From JADHLJ01 sp038118725 (GTDB lineage Bacteria; Pseudomonadota; Alphaproteobacteria; Thalassobaculales; Thalassobaculaceae), in contig JAYOIK010000098.1 of NCBI GenBank assembly GCA_038118725.1, forward strand, positions 1 to 14,761: DNA of 14,761 nt, written 5' to 3'. The notes below the pieces were generated by a model, which ran no database searches, had not been told where the DNA came from, and saw only the letters and a program-made list of their open reading frames with translations. The translations under genes and the position numbers were made by a program. Within the stretch, counting starts at the first letter, position 1, and the number at the start of each line of letters is the position of its first letter. Shown here piece by piece: positions 6,510-14,235 of the stretch.

Positions 6510-8025
6510 GGCCGATCAGCAGCGAATGTCCGCTCATCGCCTTCGGAATCGCGAGGCCCATCAGCTCCAGCAATGTCGGCGCCACGTCCGCTAGTCGCCC
6601 CGAGGCGAGTCCGGCGATCTGGCCTGGTGCGTTGACGAGAATCGTCGGCACCAGATTGGTGGTGTGCGCCGTGTGTGGGTTGCCGGTCGCGGAATCGATC
6701 ATGGTCTCGCAATTGCCGTGATCGGCGGTCAGGAACATGGTGCCGCCAACCTCTTCCAAGGCTTCCGTAACTCGGCCGATGGAGCGATCAACCGCCTCAA
6801 CCGCCTTGATCGCCGCGGCAAGGTCGCCGGTATGGCCGACCATGTCCGGATTGGCGAAATTGGCGATGATCAGATCGAATTTCCGGCTCTGAATCGCCTC
6901 GACCAGCCGGTCCGTGACCTCGTCCGCCGACATCTCGGGCTTCAGGTCATAGGTTTTCACCTTCGGCGAGGGGATCAGAATACGTTCCTCGCCATCGAAA
7001 ACCGCCTCGCGACCGCCATTCAGAAAGAACGTCACATGCGGGTATTTTTCGGTCTCGGCGATCCGCAACTGCTTGAGCCCGGCATCCGCCACCACCTCGC
7101 CCAGGGTTTGAACCAGGTCAATTGGCGGAAAAAGCGTCGAGAGATGGGCATTCAACGCCGATGAATACTCCACCATGCCCGCGCGCGCGGAAAACGCTGG
7201 AAGTTTGGGGCGTTGGAAGCCGTCGAAGTCCGGATCCACCAAGGTGGCGAGGATCTCGCGCGCGCGGTCGGCGCGGAAATTGGCGAAGAGCAGGCCGTCG
7301 CCGTCGCGCATGCCGTCATAGGCCCCCACGATCCCGGCCTCGGCGAACTCATCGGTTTCGCCGCGCGCGTAGGCCGCCTCGATCGCGGCCTCGACGCTTT
7401 CCACGCCATGTCCCTCGGCAAGCGCGAAGGCGCGATAGGCGGTCTCGACCCGCTCCCAGCGGTTGTCGCGATCCATGGCGAAAAAACGTCCGATCACCGT
7501 CGCGATCCGGGCCTCCGGATGCCGCGCCGCCTCGAACTTTCCGACGAGGGAAAGCGCGCTTTTCGGCGGCGTGTCGCGGCCATCAAGGATCGCATGGATC
7601 AGGACCTCGAGCCCGGCACCGGCCAGAATACGGCTGAGCGCGGCGATATGATCCTGATGACTATGCACGCCGCCATCCGACATCAGGCCCATCAAATGAA
7701 CCCGACCGCCGGCCGCCTTGACACGTTCGACAAAGCTAAGAAGCTCGGGGTTCCTGGCCAGGGAGCCGTCCCGCGCGGCGGCATCGATGCGAGGCAGGTC
7801 CTGCATGACGACTCGTCCGGCGCCGAGATTCATGTGGCCGACCTCAGAGTTTCCCATCTGACCGTCTGGTAAGCCGACATCGTCACCGGACGCGCTCATG
7901 ACACCTGTGGGAAAGTCGCGGCGCAGGCGGTCGTAGACCGGCGTGTCGGCCAGCGCGATGGCGTTGTGGTCGGCCTCGGCGCGCTCGCCCCAGCCGTCCA
8001 TAATACAAAGCATGACGGGTTTCAT
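6469..8025 (-). CDS. gpmI: 2,3-bisphosphoglycerate-independent phosphoglycerate mutase
   Basis: A cytoplasmic glycolytic and gluconeogenic enzyme interconverting 3- and 2-phosphoglycerate, with two manganese ions and a phosphoserine intermediate. It is 518 residues, the usual length. Visible landmarks are the N-terminal metal site CIMDGWG (D10), the nucleophile S60 in GQMGNSEVGHMN, the mobile phosphatase-core linker with SDGGVHSHQDH (116-126) and DGRDTPP (148-154), NFRADRAREI (249-258), and the second metal cluster D394/H398 (NPDMVGHTGD), D435/H436 (TADHGN) and H454 (PHTAHT). The ATG at 8025 is followed at once by the conserved start of the protein. It lies 51 bases after rlmH and overlaps the EnvC-like gene at its end. 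This gpmI-envC-ctpA linkage is common in proteobacteria. Confidence 0.97.
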   Translation of the reverse strand: MKPVMLCIMDGWGERAEADHNAIALADTPVYDRLRRDFPTGVMSASGDDVGLPDGQMGNSEVGHMNLGAGRVVMQDLPRIDAAARDGSLARNPELLSFVERVKAAGGRVHLMGLMSDGGVHSHQDHIAALSRILAGAGLEVLIHAILDGRDTPPKSALSLVGKFEAARHPEARIATVIGRFFAMDRDNRWERVETAYRAFALAEGHGVESVEAAIEAAYARGETDEFAEAGIVGAYDGMRDGDGLLFANFRADRAREILATLVDPDFDGFQRPKLPAFSARAGMVEYSSALNAHLSTLFPPIDLVQTLGEVVADAGLKQLRIAETEKYPHVTFFLNGGREAVFDGEERILIPSPKVKTYDLKPEMSADEVTDRLVEAIQSRKFDLIIANFANPDMVGHTGDLAAAIKAVEAVDRSIGRVTEALEEVGGTMFLTADHGNCETMIDSATGNPHTAHTTNLVPTILVNAPGQIAGLASGRLADVAPTLLELMGLAIPKAMSGHSLLIGHDADITMDARATG

Positions 8026-8032
8026 GGGCTCG

Positions 8033-8038
8033 TTTATA
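8033..8038 (-). promoter_or_regulatory. Possible -10 element for gpmI (TATAAA)
   Basis: On the minus strand TATAAA ends seven bases before the gpmI ATG. A start at the usual distance would fall on or next to the ATG and give a leaderless message. The region at the proper -35 distance (TTCCAC) is a poor match, so this rests on one hexamer. Confidence 0.2.
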
Positions 8039-8076
8039 GCGGATTCGAAGGCCCGGTGGAACTGACCTTTAATCCT

Positions 8077-8535
8077 TCAGTCCCTATGATAGGGATGTCC
8101 CGCGATGATCTGTTGGGCTCGGTAGAGTTGCTCCGTCAACATCCCGCGAATCAACAGGTGCGGCCAGGTGACCCGCCCTAGCGAGAGGGTCAGTTCGGCT
8201 CGCTCTCGGATGCTCGCGTCGAGACCGTCGGCACCGCCGATGATCAAGGCGATCTCGGCGATGCCGTCGTCCATGATCCGCGAGATACAGCCGGCGAATT
8301 CTCGGCTGGAAAGGGTCTTGCCGGTTTCGTCAAGGGCGATGACCGCGGCGCCGTTCGGGATCGCCGCGAGCAGCAGTTTGGCTTCCTCGCGTTTCAGCTT
8401 CGCGCCCGCCAGTTTGCCGCGGACCTCGACCTCGCGCAGGGTAACCGGCCAGCGCAGACGCCCGACATAGTGATTGAACAAATCGCGGTGAACGCCGCCC
8501 CGATCACGACCCACCGCGACGACGGTGACTCTCAT
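8077..8535 (-). CDS. rlmH: 23S rRNA (pseudouridine1915-N3)-methyltransferase RlmH
   Basis: A SPOUT-class methyltransferase of 152 residues, normally a dimer, that methylates pseudouridine 1915 in helix 69 of 23S rRNA on assembled 70S ribosomes using S-adenosylmethionine. The knot that binds the cofactor is clear: ALIIGGADGLD (96-106) and the C-terminal signature HLLIRGMLTEQLYRAQQII...PYHR (126-151). The N-terminus, MRVTVVAVGR, is typical. The ATG at 8535 fits this N-terminus; an open frame continues 30 codons upstream into rsfS but is Arg-rich nonsense. The gene lies 20 bases after rsfS, as in most bacteria, and belongs functionally with rsfS and obgE. Its last codons form a 15-base palindrome (8081-8095). 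Confidence 0.96.
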   Translation of the reverse strand: MRVTVVAVGRDRGGVHRDLFNHYVGRLRWPVTLREVEVRGKLAGAKLKREEAKLLLAAIPNGAAVIALDETGKTLSSREFAGCISRIMDDGIAEIALIIGGADGLDASIRERAELTLSLGRVTWPHLLIRGMLTEQLYRAQQIIAGHPYHRD

Positions 8536-8555
8536 GGTTGGGACCGTTTCTGGGT

Positions 8556-9017
8556 TCAGGCGTTGGCGGCGTGTGGCGACTCGGCGCCAACCGCGACCGT
8601 CTCGGCGCCGACCTCGACACCCCACATTTTCTCAAGGGCATAGAATTCACGAACCTCGGGCCGGAACAGGTGCACGATGATGTCGCCGGCGTCGATAAGC
8701 ACCCAATCGCCGGAGTTCAGGCCCTCGACGTTGACGCGCCTGGAGCCCGATTGTTTCAGTTTTCCGATGAGATGGTCGGCCATGGCGGAGACCTGCCGTG
8801 TCGAACGGCCGCTCGCGATAACCATATGGTCGCCTATCGAGGATTTGCCGGCCAGATCGATGGCGACGATATCCTCGGCCTTGTCGTCGTCCAGTGAGCC
8901 GGTCACCAGATCGAGCAATGCGTCCCGATCAAGGGACTTGGGATTTGTCGGTATGGTCGTCTCCTTCTTTTTGGCCGCGTCGGTAGGCGCCGACGCGGTG
9001 TTCGATGGGGCCATCAT
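8556..9017 (-). CDS. rsfS: Ribosomal silencing factor RsfS
   Basis: Binds ribosomal protein L14 and blocks joining of the 30S and 50S subunits, lowering translation when nutrients are scarce; it may also serve in large-subunit maturation. 153 residues: a variable, Ala/Thr/Lys-rich N-terminal tail (1-28), then the conserved domain with DIVAIDLAGKSSIGDHMVIA (49-68), GRSTRQVSAMADHL (70-83), NSGDWVLIDAGDIIVHLF (101-118) and RPEVREFYALEKMWG (119-133). The C-terminal tail is short and weakly conserved. The start at 9017 overlaps the nadD stop as ATGA, with a second ATG directly after it; the frame remains open upstream only as a shadow of nadD. The pairing nadD-rsfS-rlmH is widely conserved. Confidence 0.96.
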   Translation of the reverse strand: MMAPSNTASAPTDAAKKKETTIPTNPKSLDRDALLDLVTGSLDDDKAEDIVAIDLAGKSSIGDHMVIASGRSTRQVSAMADHLIGKLKQSGSRRVNVEGLNSGDWVLIDAGDIIVHLFRPEVREFYALEKMWGVEVGAETVAVGAESPHAANA

Positions 9018-9670
9018 GACTTGTTTCTCGCCCGCTGGCGAATTTGTGTCGCGGACACCGGGTTCAATAGGGTGTGATGAAACACCCAAGCCGGTGGACG
9101 GCGCCTTGCCAGCAGCCCCGCCTTGCGTTCTGGGAGGCGAAACCGAGCGAAACGGCGCGCTGTTCGGCCCGACAGCGCCTTTAAAGAATAGGTGGGTCTG
9201 TCGAAAACGGCAACGCCGATCGTGTTAAGTATATATGTCCAGTCCCGCCAGGCCGGCATTTGCGCCAGATTGTCGGCGCCCATTACCCATACAAATCGAG
9301 TCGCGGGAAAGCGTTTCCTGAGCACGCGGATAGTGTCGGCGGTGAATCGAGTACCGAGATCCGACTCCAGGGTTGTCACCTCGATACGTGGGTCCCGCGC
9401 GATCGTCCTGGCTTGGGCGACGCGGGCCTCCATCGGCGCCATGTCCGCCGAGGATTTCAAAGGGTTTTGCGGCGATACGAGCCACCAGACGCGGTGCAGG
9501 CCGAGACGCTTCAGAGCCAGCTCGGCGATCATGAGATGGCCTTCATGAGCTGGATTGAACGAACCTCCCATCAGGCCGATGCGCAGACCCCGATGACAGC
9601 CGAGACCGATTGTCGAGGGCGGACGCCGTGTAGTGGGATGGGGCGAAGAGGGTGGTTGTGTCACGGGCAT
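9014..9670 (-). CDS. nadD: Nicotinate-nucleotide adenylyltransferase NadD
   Basis: Joins nicotinate mononucleotide and ATP to make deamido-NAD, the penultimate step of NAD synthesis. 218 residues with the nucleotidyltransferase fold: GGSFNPAHEGHL (35-46, the GxFxPxHxGH signature with H42 and H45), WWLVSPQNPLKS (substrate loop), FVWVMGADNLAQMPAWRDW and the C-terminal NPVSATQIR (203-211, the ISSTxIR-type ATP site). The first 30 residues are a Pro/Thr-rich extension of unclear use. The ATG at 9670 is the only upstream ATG and has no obvious ribosome binding site, so a slightly later start is possible. It sits 37 bases after proA and overlaps rsfS by four bases. Confidence 0.95.
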   Translation of the reverse strand: MPVTQPPSSPHPTTRRPPSTIGLGCHRGLRIGLMGGSFNPAHEGHLMIAELALKRLGLHRVWWLVSPQNPLKSSADMAPMEARVAQARTIARDPRIEVTTLESDLGTRFTADTIRVLRKRFPATRFVWVMGADNLAQMPAWRDWTYILNTIGVAVFDRPTYSLKALSGRTARRFARFRLPERKAGLLARRRPPAWVFHHTLLNPVSATQIRQRARNKS

Positions 9671-9707
9671 GCAAGGCGGTCGGCGGCCATCGATGGAACA
9701 GGCACGA

Positions 9708-10994
9708 TCACGGGCGAACCTGACCGGTGCCGCGCACGACGTATTTAAAGCTGGTCAGCTGTTCGGTCCCGACTGGGCCTCTTGCATGCAGGCGGCCCGT
9801 GGAGATGCCGATCTCCGCGCCCATGCCGAATTCCCCGCCATCGGCGTATTGCGTGGAAGCGTTATGCAGCACGATGGCGCTGTCGACCTCGGCGAGGAAG
9901 CGCTCGGCCGTCGCCGTGTCCGAGGTCACGATGCTGTCGGTATGGCTGGAGCCGAAGGTGTTGATGTGCTCGATCGCGCCCGCGACGCCATCGACCAAGC
10001 GCACCGCCAGGATCGCGTCGAGATATTCCGCCGTCCAGTCGTTATCGGCGGCGATGGCCATGCCCTCGACCAGGGCCCGCGCGCCGTCATCGCCGCGCAG
10101 CTCGCAGCCGGCCTCCATCAAAGCGTCGGCGATAGACGGCAGCAGCCGATCCGCGGCGGCGCGGTCAATCAGTAGGGTCTCGGCGGCGCCGCAGATACTG
10201 GTCCGGCGCATCTTGGCGTTCATGGTGATGTCGCGCGCCATGTCGGGATCGGCGGCGGCGTCGACATAGACGTGGCAAAGCCCTTCGAGATGCGCGATCA
10301 CGGGGATGCGGCTTTCGTTCTGGACACGCTCTATCAGTGACTTGCCGCCGCGCGGCACGATGATGTCGACGGTCTCCACCATGGTCAGCAGATGGCCGAC
10401 GGCGGCGCGATCACGGGTAGGCACCAGCTGGACCGCGGCCTCGGGCAGGCCGGCCTCGCGCAGGCCTTGATGCATGCATTCCACGATGGCGGACGAGGAA
10501 TGGATCGATTCCGATCCGCCGCGTAGGATCGCGGCATTGCCTGATTTCAGGCAAATTCCGCCCGCGTCGGCGGTCACGTTGGGACGCGATTCATAGATGA
10601 TGCCGATCACGCCGAGCGGTACCCGCACGCGGCTGATCTCAAGTCCGTTCGGCCGAGTCCAGCGATCCATGACCATGCCCACCGGGTCGGGCAGATCGGC
10701 GATCGCCTCCAGTCCGGCGGCGATGCCATCCAGGCGATCCTCGTCCAGCATCAACCGGTCGATCAGCGAGGCGCGTAGCCCCTTGGCCTCGCCATGGGCG
10801 ATATCCTTGGCATTGGCATCGAGGATGGTCTTGGTGCTGTTCCTGATCGCGGCGGCGGCGGCGCGCAAGGCCTGATCCTTCCGCGCCGTCGTGGCTTGGG
10901 TAAGTGCGCGGAATGCCGCCCGCGCCCCGGCGCCGAGACCGTGCATCACGGCTTCGAGATCATCTTCGGTCGGTGTCAGTTCCGCGATCGACAT
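9708..10994 (-). CDS. proA: Glutamate-5-semialdehyde dehydrogenase (gamma-glutamyl phosphate reductase) ProA
   Basis: Reduces gamma-glutamyl phosphate with NADPH to glutamate semialdehyde, the second step of proline synthesis. 428 residues, near the family norm. Conserved blocks are VPLGVIGIIYESRPNVTADA (125-144), LKSGNAAILRGGSES (149-163), IIVPRGGKSLI (211-221), IPVIAHLEGLCHVYVD (230-245) and the catalytic cysteine C268 in MRRTSICGAAETLL. The C-terminal GAEIGISTGRLHARGPVGTEQLTS is typical. I place the start at ATG 10994 because AAGGA (11002-11006) lies at proper distance and the preceding 20 codons overlap proB. The gap to proB is only 13 bases, and the two enzymes are thought to channel their labile intermediate. 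No proC lies in the window. Confidence 0.97.
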   Translation of the reverse strand: MSIAELTPTEDDLEAVMHGLGAGARAAFRALTQATTARKDQALRAAAAAIRNSTKTILDANAKDIAHGEAKGLRASLIDRLMLDEDRLDGIAAGLEAIADLPDPVGMVMDRWTRPNGLEISRVRVPLGVIGIIYESRPNVTADAGGICLKSGNAAILRGGSESIHSSSAIVECMHQGLREAGLPEAAVQLVPTRDRAAVGHLLTMVETVDIIVPRGGKSLIERVQNESRIPVIAHLEGLCHVYVDAAADPDMARDITMNAKMRRTSICGAAETLLIDRAAADRLLPSIADALMEAGCELRGDDGARALVEGMAIAADNDWTAEYLDAILAVRLVDGVAGAIEHINTFGSSHTDSIVTSDTATAERFLAEVDSAIVLHNASTQYADGGEFGMGAEIGISTGRLHARGPVGTEQLTSFKYVVRGTGQVRP

Positions 10995-11001
10995 GTCGGT
11001 T

Positions 11002-11006
11002 TCCTT
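11002..11006 (-). promoter_or_regulatory. Ribosome binding site of proA
   Basis: AAGGA lies seven bases before the ATG at 10994, just after the proB stop. It decides the start against the longer open frame that runs into proB. Confidence 0.7.
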
Positions 11007-11007
11007 G

Positions 11008-12162
11008 TCAGGTGAGTACCAGATCGTCGCGATGGATAAGCTCATCACGACCACGGTAGCCCAGGATTTCTTCTATTTCACGGGATTTATGGCCCTTGAT
11101 CCGGGCCGCGTCACCGGCGCCGTAGGCCGCGAGGCCGCGGGCGATTTCGCGCCCGTCGACCCCGTGCACGGTGATCAGATCACCGCGCTCGAAGCCGCCG
11201 TGAACCTCGGTGACGCCGGCTGGCAGGAGGCTGCGTCCCCTGGCCAAGGCGCGTTCCGCGCCGGCGTCGAGATGCACCGCTCCAGCGGCGCTGATGGCGC
11301 TGGCGATCCAGTTCTTGCGCGCCGCCCGGGGTGTGTCGGAGGCTTGGAACCAGGTACAGCGGGCGCCGTTCTCCAGCGCCGCCAGAGGATGCGCCGGACC
11401 GCCCGCGACAATCACCATCCGGCATCCGGCGCTGGTCGCGATCCGGGCGGCGGCGAGTTTCGTGATCATGCCGCCGGAGGCATGGTCGGTTCCCGCCGCG
11501 CCGGCCATGGCCTCGATCTCGGCGGTGATCCGCTCCACCGAGGCGATATGGCGCGCGTCGGGATTGTTCCGGGGGTCCGCGTCATAGAGCCCGTCCACGT
11601 CCGACAGCAGGATCAGGGTATCGGCGCTGACCATCTGGGCGACCCGGGCGCCGAGGCGGTCATTGTCGCCGAACCGTATCTCCGCCGTGGCCACCGTGTC
11701 GTTCTCGTTGATGACCGGGACCGCGCCGAGCGACAGCAGGGTCGTCATGGTGGCGCGGGCGTTCAGATGCCGGCGGCGGCGTTCGGTATCCTCTGGCGAC
11801 AGGAGGATCTGGGCGACCGTTATCCCGTGGCGGGCCAGCGCGTCCTCGTAGGCGTGCGCAAGGCGGATTTGGCCGGTCGCGGCAGCGGCTTGCTTTTCCT
11901 CGAGTTTTAGTGCCCGGTTGGTGAGGCCCAGATGCCTACGCCCTACCGCGATGGCGCCGGAAGAGACGATCAGGACCTCCCTGCCGCGGTCGCGCAAATC
12001 CGCGACGTCATCCGCGAGCGCGCGCAGCCAGTCGTGACGAATTTGCCCGCTTTCCTGGTCGACCAGAAGGGCGGAGCCGATTTTCACAACGATCCGGCGC
12101 GCGCCTTCCAGTGGCGACGCGTCCACGACATGGCCGCCGGTCTGGTTCAAAGCGGCGACCAT
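11008..12162 (-). CDS. proB: Glutamate 5-kinase ProB with PUA domain
   Basis: Phosphorylates glutamate to gamma-glutamyl phosphate, the committed and usually proline-inhibited step of proline synthesis. 384 residues: an amino acid kinase domain (about 22-270) and a C-terminal PUA domain (about 297-375). Visible motifs are RRIVVKIGSALL (22-33), IVSSGAIAVG (65-74), KQAAAATGQ (90-98), PVINENDTVATAEIRFGDND (149-168), LLSDVDGLYDADPR (185-198) and SGGMITKLAAARIA (229-242). The start at 12162 has a strong GAGGAGG (12167-12173) inside the end of obgE, and the two genes overlap by 16 bases, so translation is likely coupled. The association obgE-proB-proA is common in alphaproteobacteria. Confidence 0.97.
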   Translation of the reverse strand: MVAALNQTGGHVVDASPLEGARRIVVKIGSALLVDQESGQIRHDWLRALADDVADLRDRGREVLIVSSGAIAVGRRHLGLTNRALKLEEKQAAAATGQIRLAHAYEDALARHGITVAQILLSPEDTERRRRHLNARATMTTLLSLGAVPVINENDTVATAEIRFGDNDRLGARVAQMVSADTLILLSDVDGLYDADPRNNPDARHIASVERITAEIEAMAGAAGTDHASGGMITKLAAARIATSAGCRMVIVAGGPAHPLAALENGARCTWFQASDTPRAARKNWIASAISAAGAVHLDAGAERALARGRSLLPAGVTEVHGGFERGDLITVHGVDGREIARGLAAYGAGDAARIKGHKSREIEEILGYRGRDELIHRDDLVLT

Positions 12163-13199
12163 GCGACCTCCTCGCGGTCACGCGCGCGTTCCTCAAGGAT
12201 CTGTGCGGCGCGCGAGGCTCGGACTTGGTCAAGCACCATGCTCAACAGCGGATCCAGCCCGTCACGGGCAACCGAGGAGATAAGATGCACGGGCGCGCCC
12301 GTCTCTTCCTCCAGGAAGCTGGTGACGATTTCGGCGGTTTCGGCGTCCAGGGCGTCTGACTTGGTGACCGCCACGATCTCGGGCTTCTCGGCGAGCCCGC
12401 CGCCATAGGCCCGAAGCTCGGCGCGAATGGTTCGGTAAGCCTCGACCGGATCGTCCTGGGTGCCGTCGACGAGATGCAGGAGCACGCCGCAGCGCTCCAC
12501 ATGGCCGAGAAAGCGGTCGCCAAGGCCAGCGCCCTCATGCGCGCCCTCGATCAGGCCGGGGATGTCCGCCAGCACGAATTCCTGATCCGCGAAGCCGACC
12601 ACGCCGAGACCGGGATGCAGGGTGGTGAAGGGGTAATCGGCGATCTTCGGGCGCGCCCGGGTGACCGTCGAGAGCAAGGTCGACTTTCCGGCGTTGGGCA
12701 AGCCGACCAACCCCGCGTCCGCGATCAGCTTCAGGCGCAGCCAGATCGACTTCTCGACCCCGGGCCAGCCCGGCAGGATCTTGCGCGGCGCGCGATTGGT
12801 CGAGGTCTTGTAGCGTGCATTGCCGAAGCCGCCGTCGCCGCCGCGCGCTAGCACCACCTCCTGACCGATCTCGGTGAAATCGGCGATCAGGGTCTCTTGG
12901 TCATCCTCCAGCACCTGGGTTCCAACCGGCAGGCGGAGCACGATGGTCTCGCCGGAGGCGCCGGTCTTCTGGCGTCCGGCGCCGGGGCGGCCCGCCTGGG
13001 CCTTGAAATGCTGTTGGTAGCGGAAATCGATCAGGGTGTTGAGGCCGTCGACGCAGACCGCGATCACGTCGCCGCCGCGTCCGCCGTCGCCGCCGTCCGG
13101 GCCGCCAAACTCAATGAACGCCTCGCGCCGGAAGCTGATACAGCCGCCGCCGCCGTCGCCGCTCTTGATATGGACCTTGGCCTGATCGAGAAACTTCAT
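12147..13199 (-). CDS. obgE: Obg/CgtA GTPase
   Basis: A ribosome-associated GTPase needed for 50S subunit assembly and linked to stringent control and cell-cycle progress. 350 residues: a glycine-rich Obg domain (1-158, with GDGGGGCISFRREAFIEFGG and the PDGGDGGRGGDV turn) and a GTPase domain (about 159-335). The G motifs are G1 GLPNAGKS (166-173), G2 FTTL (191-194), G3 DIPG (212-215), G4 TKSD (279-282) and G5 ISSV (307-310). G4 carries Thr in place of the more usual Asn of NKxD, which other Obg proteins also show. The long acidic C-terminal domain of E. coli ObgE is absent, as is usual here. The ATG at 13199 gives the canonical MKFLDQAKV. The gene follows the rpmA terminator, so it needs its own promoter or readthrough. 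Confidence 0.97.
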   Translation of the reverse strand: MKFLDQAKVHIKSGDGGGGCISFRREAFIEFGGPDGGDGGRGGDVIAVCVDGLNTLIDFRYQQHFKAQAGRPGAGRQKTGASGETIVLRLPVGTQVLEDDQETLIADFTEIGQEVVLARGGDGGFGNARYKTSTNRAPRKILPGWPGVEKSIWLRLKLIADAGLVGLPNAGKSTLLSTVTRARPKIADYPFTTLHPGLGVVGFADQEFVLADIPGLIEGAHEGAGLGDRFLGHVERCGVLLHLVDGTQDDPVEAYRTIRAELRAYGGGLAEKPEIVAVTKSDALDAETAEIVTSFLEEETGAPVHLISSVARDGLDPLLSMVLDQVRASRAAQILEERARDREEVAWSPL

Positions 13200-13252
13200 G
13201 GTCCCGCTCTGTCTTTCCGGGCGGGTCCGTCGGTCCCCGACCGGTGCTCAAG

Positions 13253-13281
13253 AAAAAAGGGAACAGCCGAGCTATTCCCTT
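13253..13281 (-). terminator. Rho-independent terminator after rpmA
   Basis: On the minus strand AAGGGAA (13275-13281) pairs with TTCCCTT (13257-13263), with an inner AGC-TCG-GCT, and leads into TTTTTT (13253-13258). It lies about 30 bases past the rpmA stop and separates rplU-rpmA from obgE. Partial readthrough could still feed the downstream genes. Confidence 0.88.
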
Positions 13282-13312
13282 CTTCAAGCCGCTCCCGCGT
13301 ATGGGCGCGGCG

Positions 13313-13582
13313 TTACTCCGCCGGAACCGCCGCGGGTTCGACGTCGATAAAGGTCCGGCCGTTCGCCTTGTGCTTGAAGGCGACCTTGCCGACGATCTTC
13401 GCGAAGATCGTGTGATCCTTGCCCATGCCGACATTGGCGCCGGGATGGAATTTGGTGCCGCGCTGACGCACGATGATGTTGCCGGGGATCACCGCCTCGC
13501 CGCCGTATTTCTTGACGCCGAGCCGCCGACCCGCGGAATCGCGACCGTTGCGTGAGCTACCACCAGCTTTCTTATGAGCCAT
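13313..13582 (-). CDS. rpmA: Large ribosomal subunit protein bL27
   Basis: 89 residues, typical length. The N-terminus MAHKKAGGSSRNGRDSAGRR reaches the peptidyl-transferase centre in bacteria; it lacks the cleaved extension of Firmicutes L27. The conserved core follows: LGVKKYGGEAVIPGNIIVRQRGTKFHPG and the GKDHTIFAKIVGKVAF stretch. The ATG at 13582 has AAGGAG (13592-13597) nine bases upstream, overlapping the last codons of rplU. The rplU-rpmA pair is nearly universal in bacteria, and obgE after it is frequent, which supports the assignment. Confidence 0.98.
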   Translation of the reverse strand: MAHKKAGGSSRNGRDSAGRRLGVKKYGGEAVIPGNIIVRQRGTKFHPGANVGMGKDHTIFAKIVGKVAFKHKANGRTFIDVEPAAVPAE

Positions 13583-13588
13583 GAGTTG

Positions 13589-14002
13589 TTACTCCTTGTT
13601 CTCGGTGGCCTCGGGCGCCACCTCGGGAGCGGCCGCCTCGACCGGCGCTTCCTCGGCTTTCGCCTTGGCCTTGCTCGCCTTCTTCTTTCCGTCGGCGAGA
13701 ATATCGGTGATCCGCAGGACCGTCAGTTCCTGACGATGGCCCCGGGTGCGGCGATAGTTCTGCCGGCGCTTCTTCTTGAAGACGATGACCTTCTTGCCGC
13801 GCTTCTGCTCAAGCACCTCGGCGGTGACCTTGGCGCCGTCCACGGTCGGGGTGCCGACCTTGGCGGTTTCGCCGTCGCCAATCATCAAAACCTCATCAAG
13901 ATCGATCTTGGAGCCGGCCTCGGCGGCGAGCTTCTCGACGATGATGACATCGTTCTCGGCGACCTTGTATTGCTTGCCACCGGTTTTCAGGACTGCGTAC
14001 AT
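13589..14002 (-). CDS. rplU: Large ribosomal subunit protein bL21
   Basis: A 23S rRNA-binding protein of the large subunit. 137 residues: the normal core (1-103: MYAVLKTGGKQYKV at the start, then KRGKKVIVFKKKRRQNYRRTRGHRQ and LTVLRITDI) followed by an Ala/Glu/Lys-rich tail of about 34 residues, as often seen in alphaproteobacteria. I take the ATG at 14002 because it gives the canonical N-terminus. The longer open frame to 14326 runs through the promoter and the opposite-strand tRNA and is not real. No strong Shine-Dalgarno stands before the ATG. A hairpin in the leader may regulate it. Confidence 0.97.
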   Translation of the reverse strand: MYAVLKTGGKQYKVAENDVIIVEKLAAEAGSKIDLDEVLMIGDGETAKVGTPTVDGAKVTAEVLEQKRGKKVIVFKKKRRQNYRRTRGHRQELTVLRITDILADGKKKASKAKAKAEEAPVEAAAPEVAPEATENKE

Positions 14003-14033
14003 CGGACATCCCAATAGAATGAGGGAGTGCGCC

Positions 14034-14047
14034 GACCCCAGGGGGTC
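14034..14047 (-). promoter_or_regulatory. Hairpin in the rplU leader
   Basis: The 14-base perfect inverted repeat GACCCC-CT-GGGGTC (14034-14047) lies between the predicted transcription start (about 14057) and the rplU ATG. Its position near the 5' end of the message fits a ribosomal protein leader structure or an RNA-stabilising hairpin. Binding by L21 is a guess. Confidence 0.4.
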
Positions 14048-14063
14048 CGCGTCGGAGCGGCGG

Positions 14064-14091
14064 ACTATAGCGTCGGCGCCGCTGGTGTCAA
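14064..14091 (-). promoter_or_regulatory. sigma70-type promoter of rplU-rpmA
   Basis: On the minus strand TTGACA (14086-14091) and TATAGT (14064-14069) are separated by 16 bases, predicting a start near 14057 and a leader of about 55 bases before the rplU ATG. The -35 box is a perfect match and the -10 has five of six consensus bases. It is the best promoter in the window. Confidence 0.8.
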
Positions 14092-14175
14092 CCGATAATG
14101 CCCGGTGAACGGCGCGTTTTCGATGATATTGTGGTGGCTGATCAAATAAGGCCTTCCCGACAGGCAAGAAAGGGG

Positions 14176-14204
14176 TTGGCGACGCGGGATCGAGCCTGTA
14201 CAAC
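14176..14204 (+). promoter_or_regulatory. Possible promoter of tRNA-Ser
   Basis: TTGGCG (14176-14181) and TACAAC (14199-14204), 17 bases apart, each match four of six consensus positions and would start transcription about 24 bases before the tRNA. They lie within an inverted repeat, GGGGTTG/CAACCCC (14172-14178 and 14201-14207). Confidence 0.4.
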
Positions 14205-14235
14205 CCCGCTCCATTCCCGATCGAATACCGCCCGC

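Noticed and set aside
8536..8625. Upstream extension of rlmH by 30 codons
   Set aside because: The extension is Arg-rich and overlaps the end of rsfS. The canonical RlmH N-terminus begins at 8535.
13200..13252. Promoter for obgE in the gap after the rpmA terminator
   Set aside because: One is expected, but no hexamer pair with acceptable spacing is visible; TTGAGC has no -10 partner.
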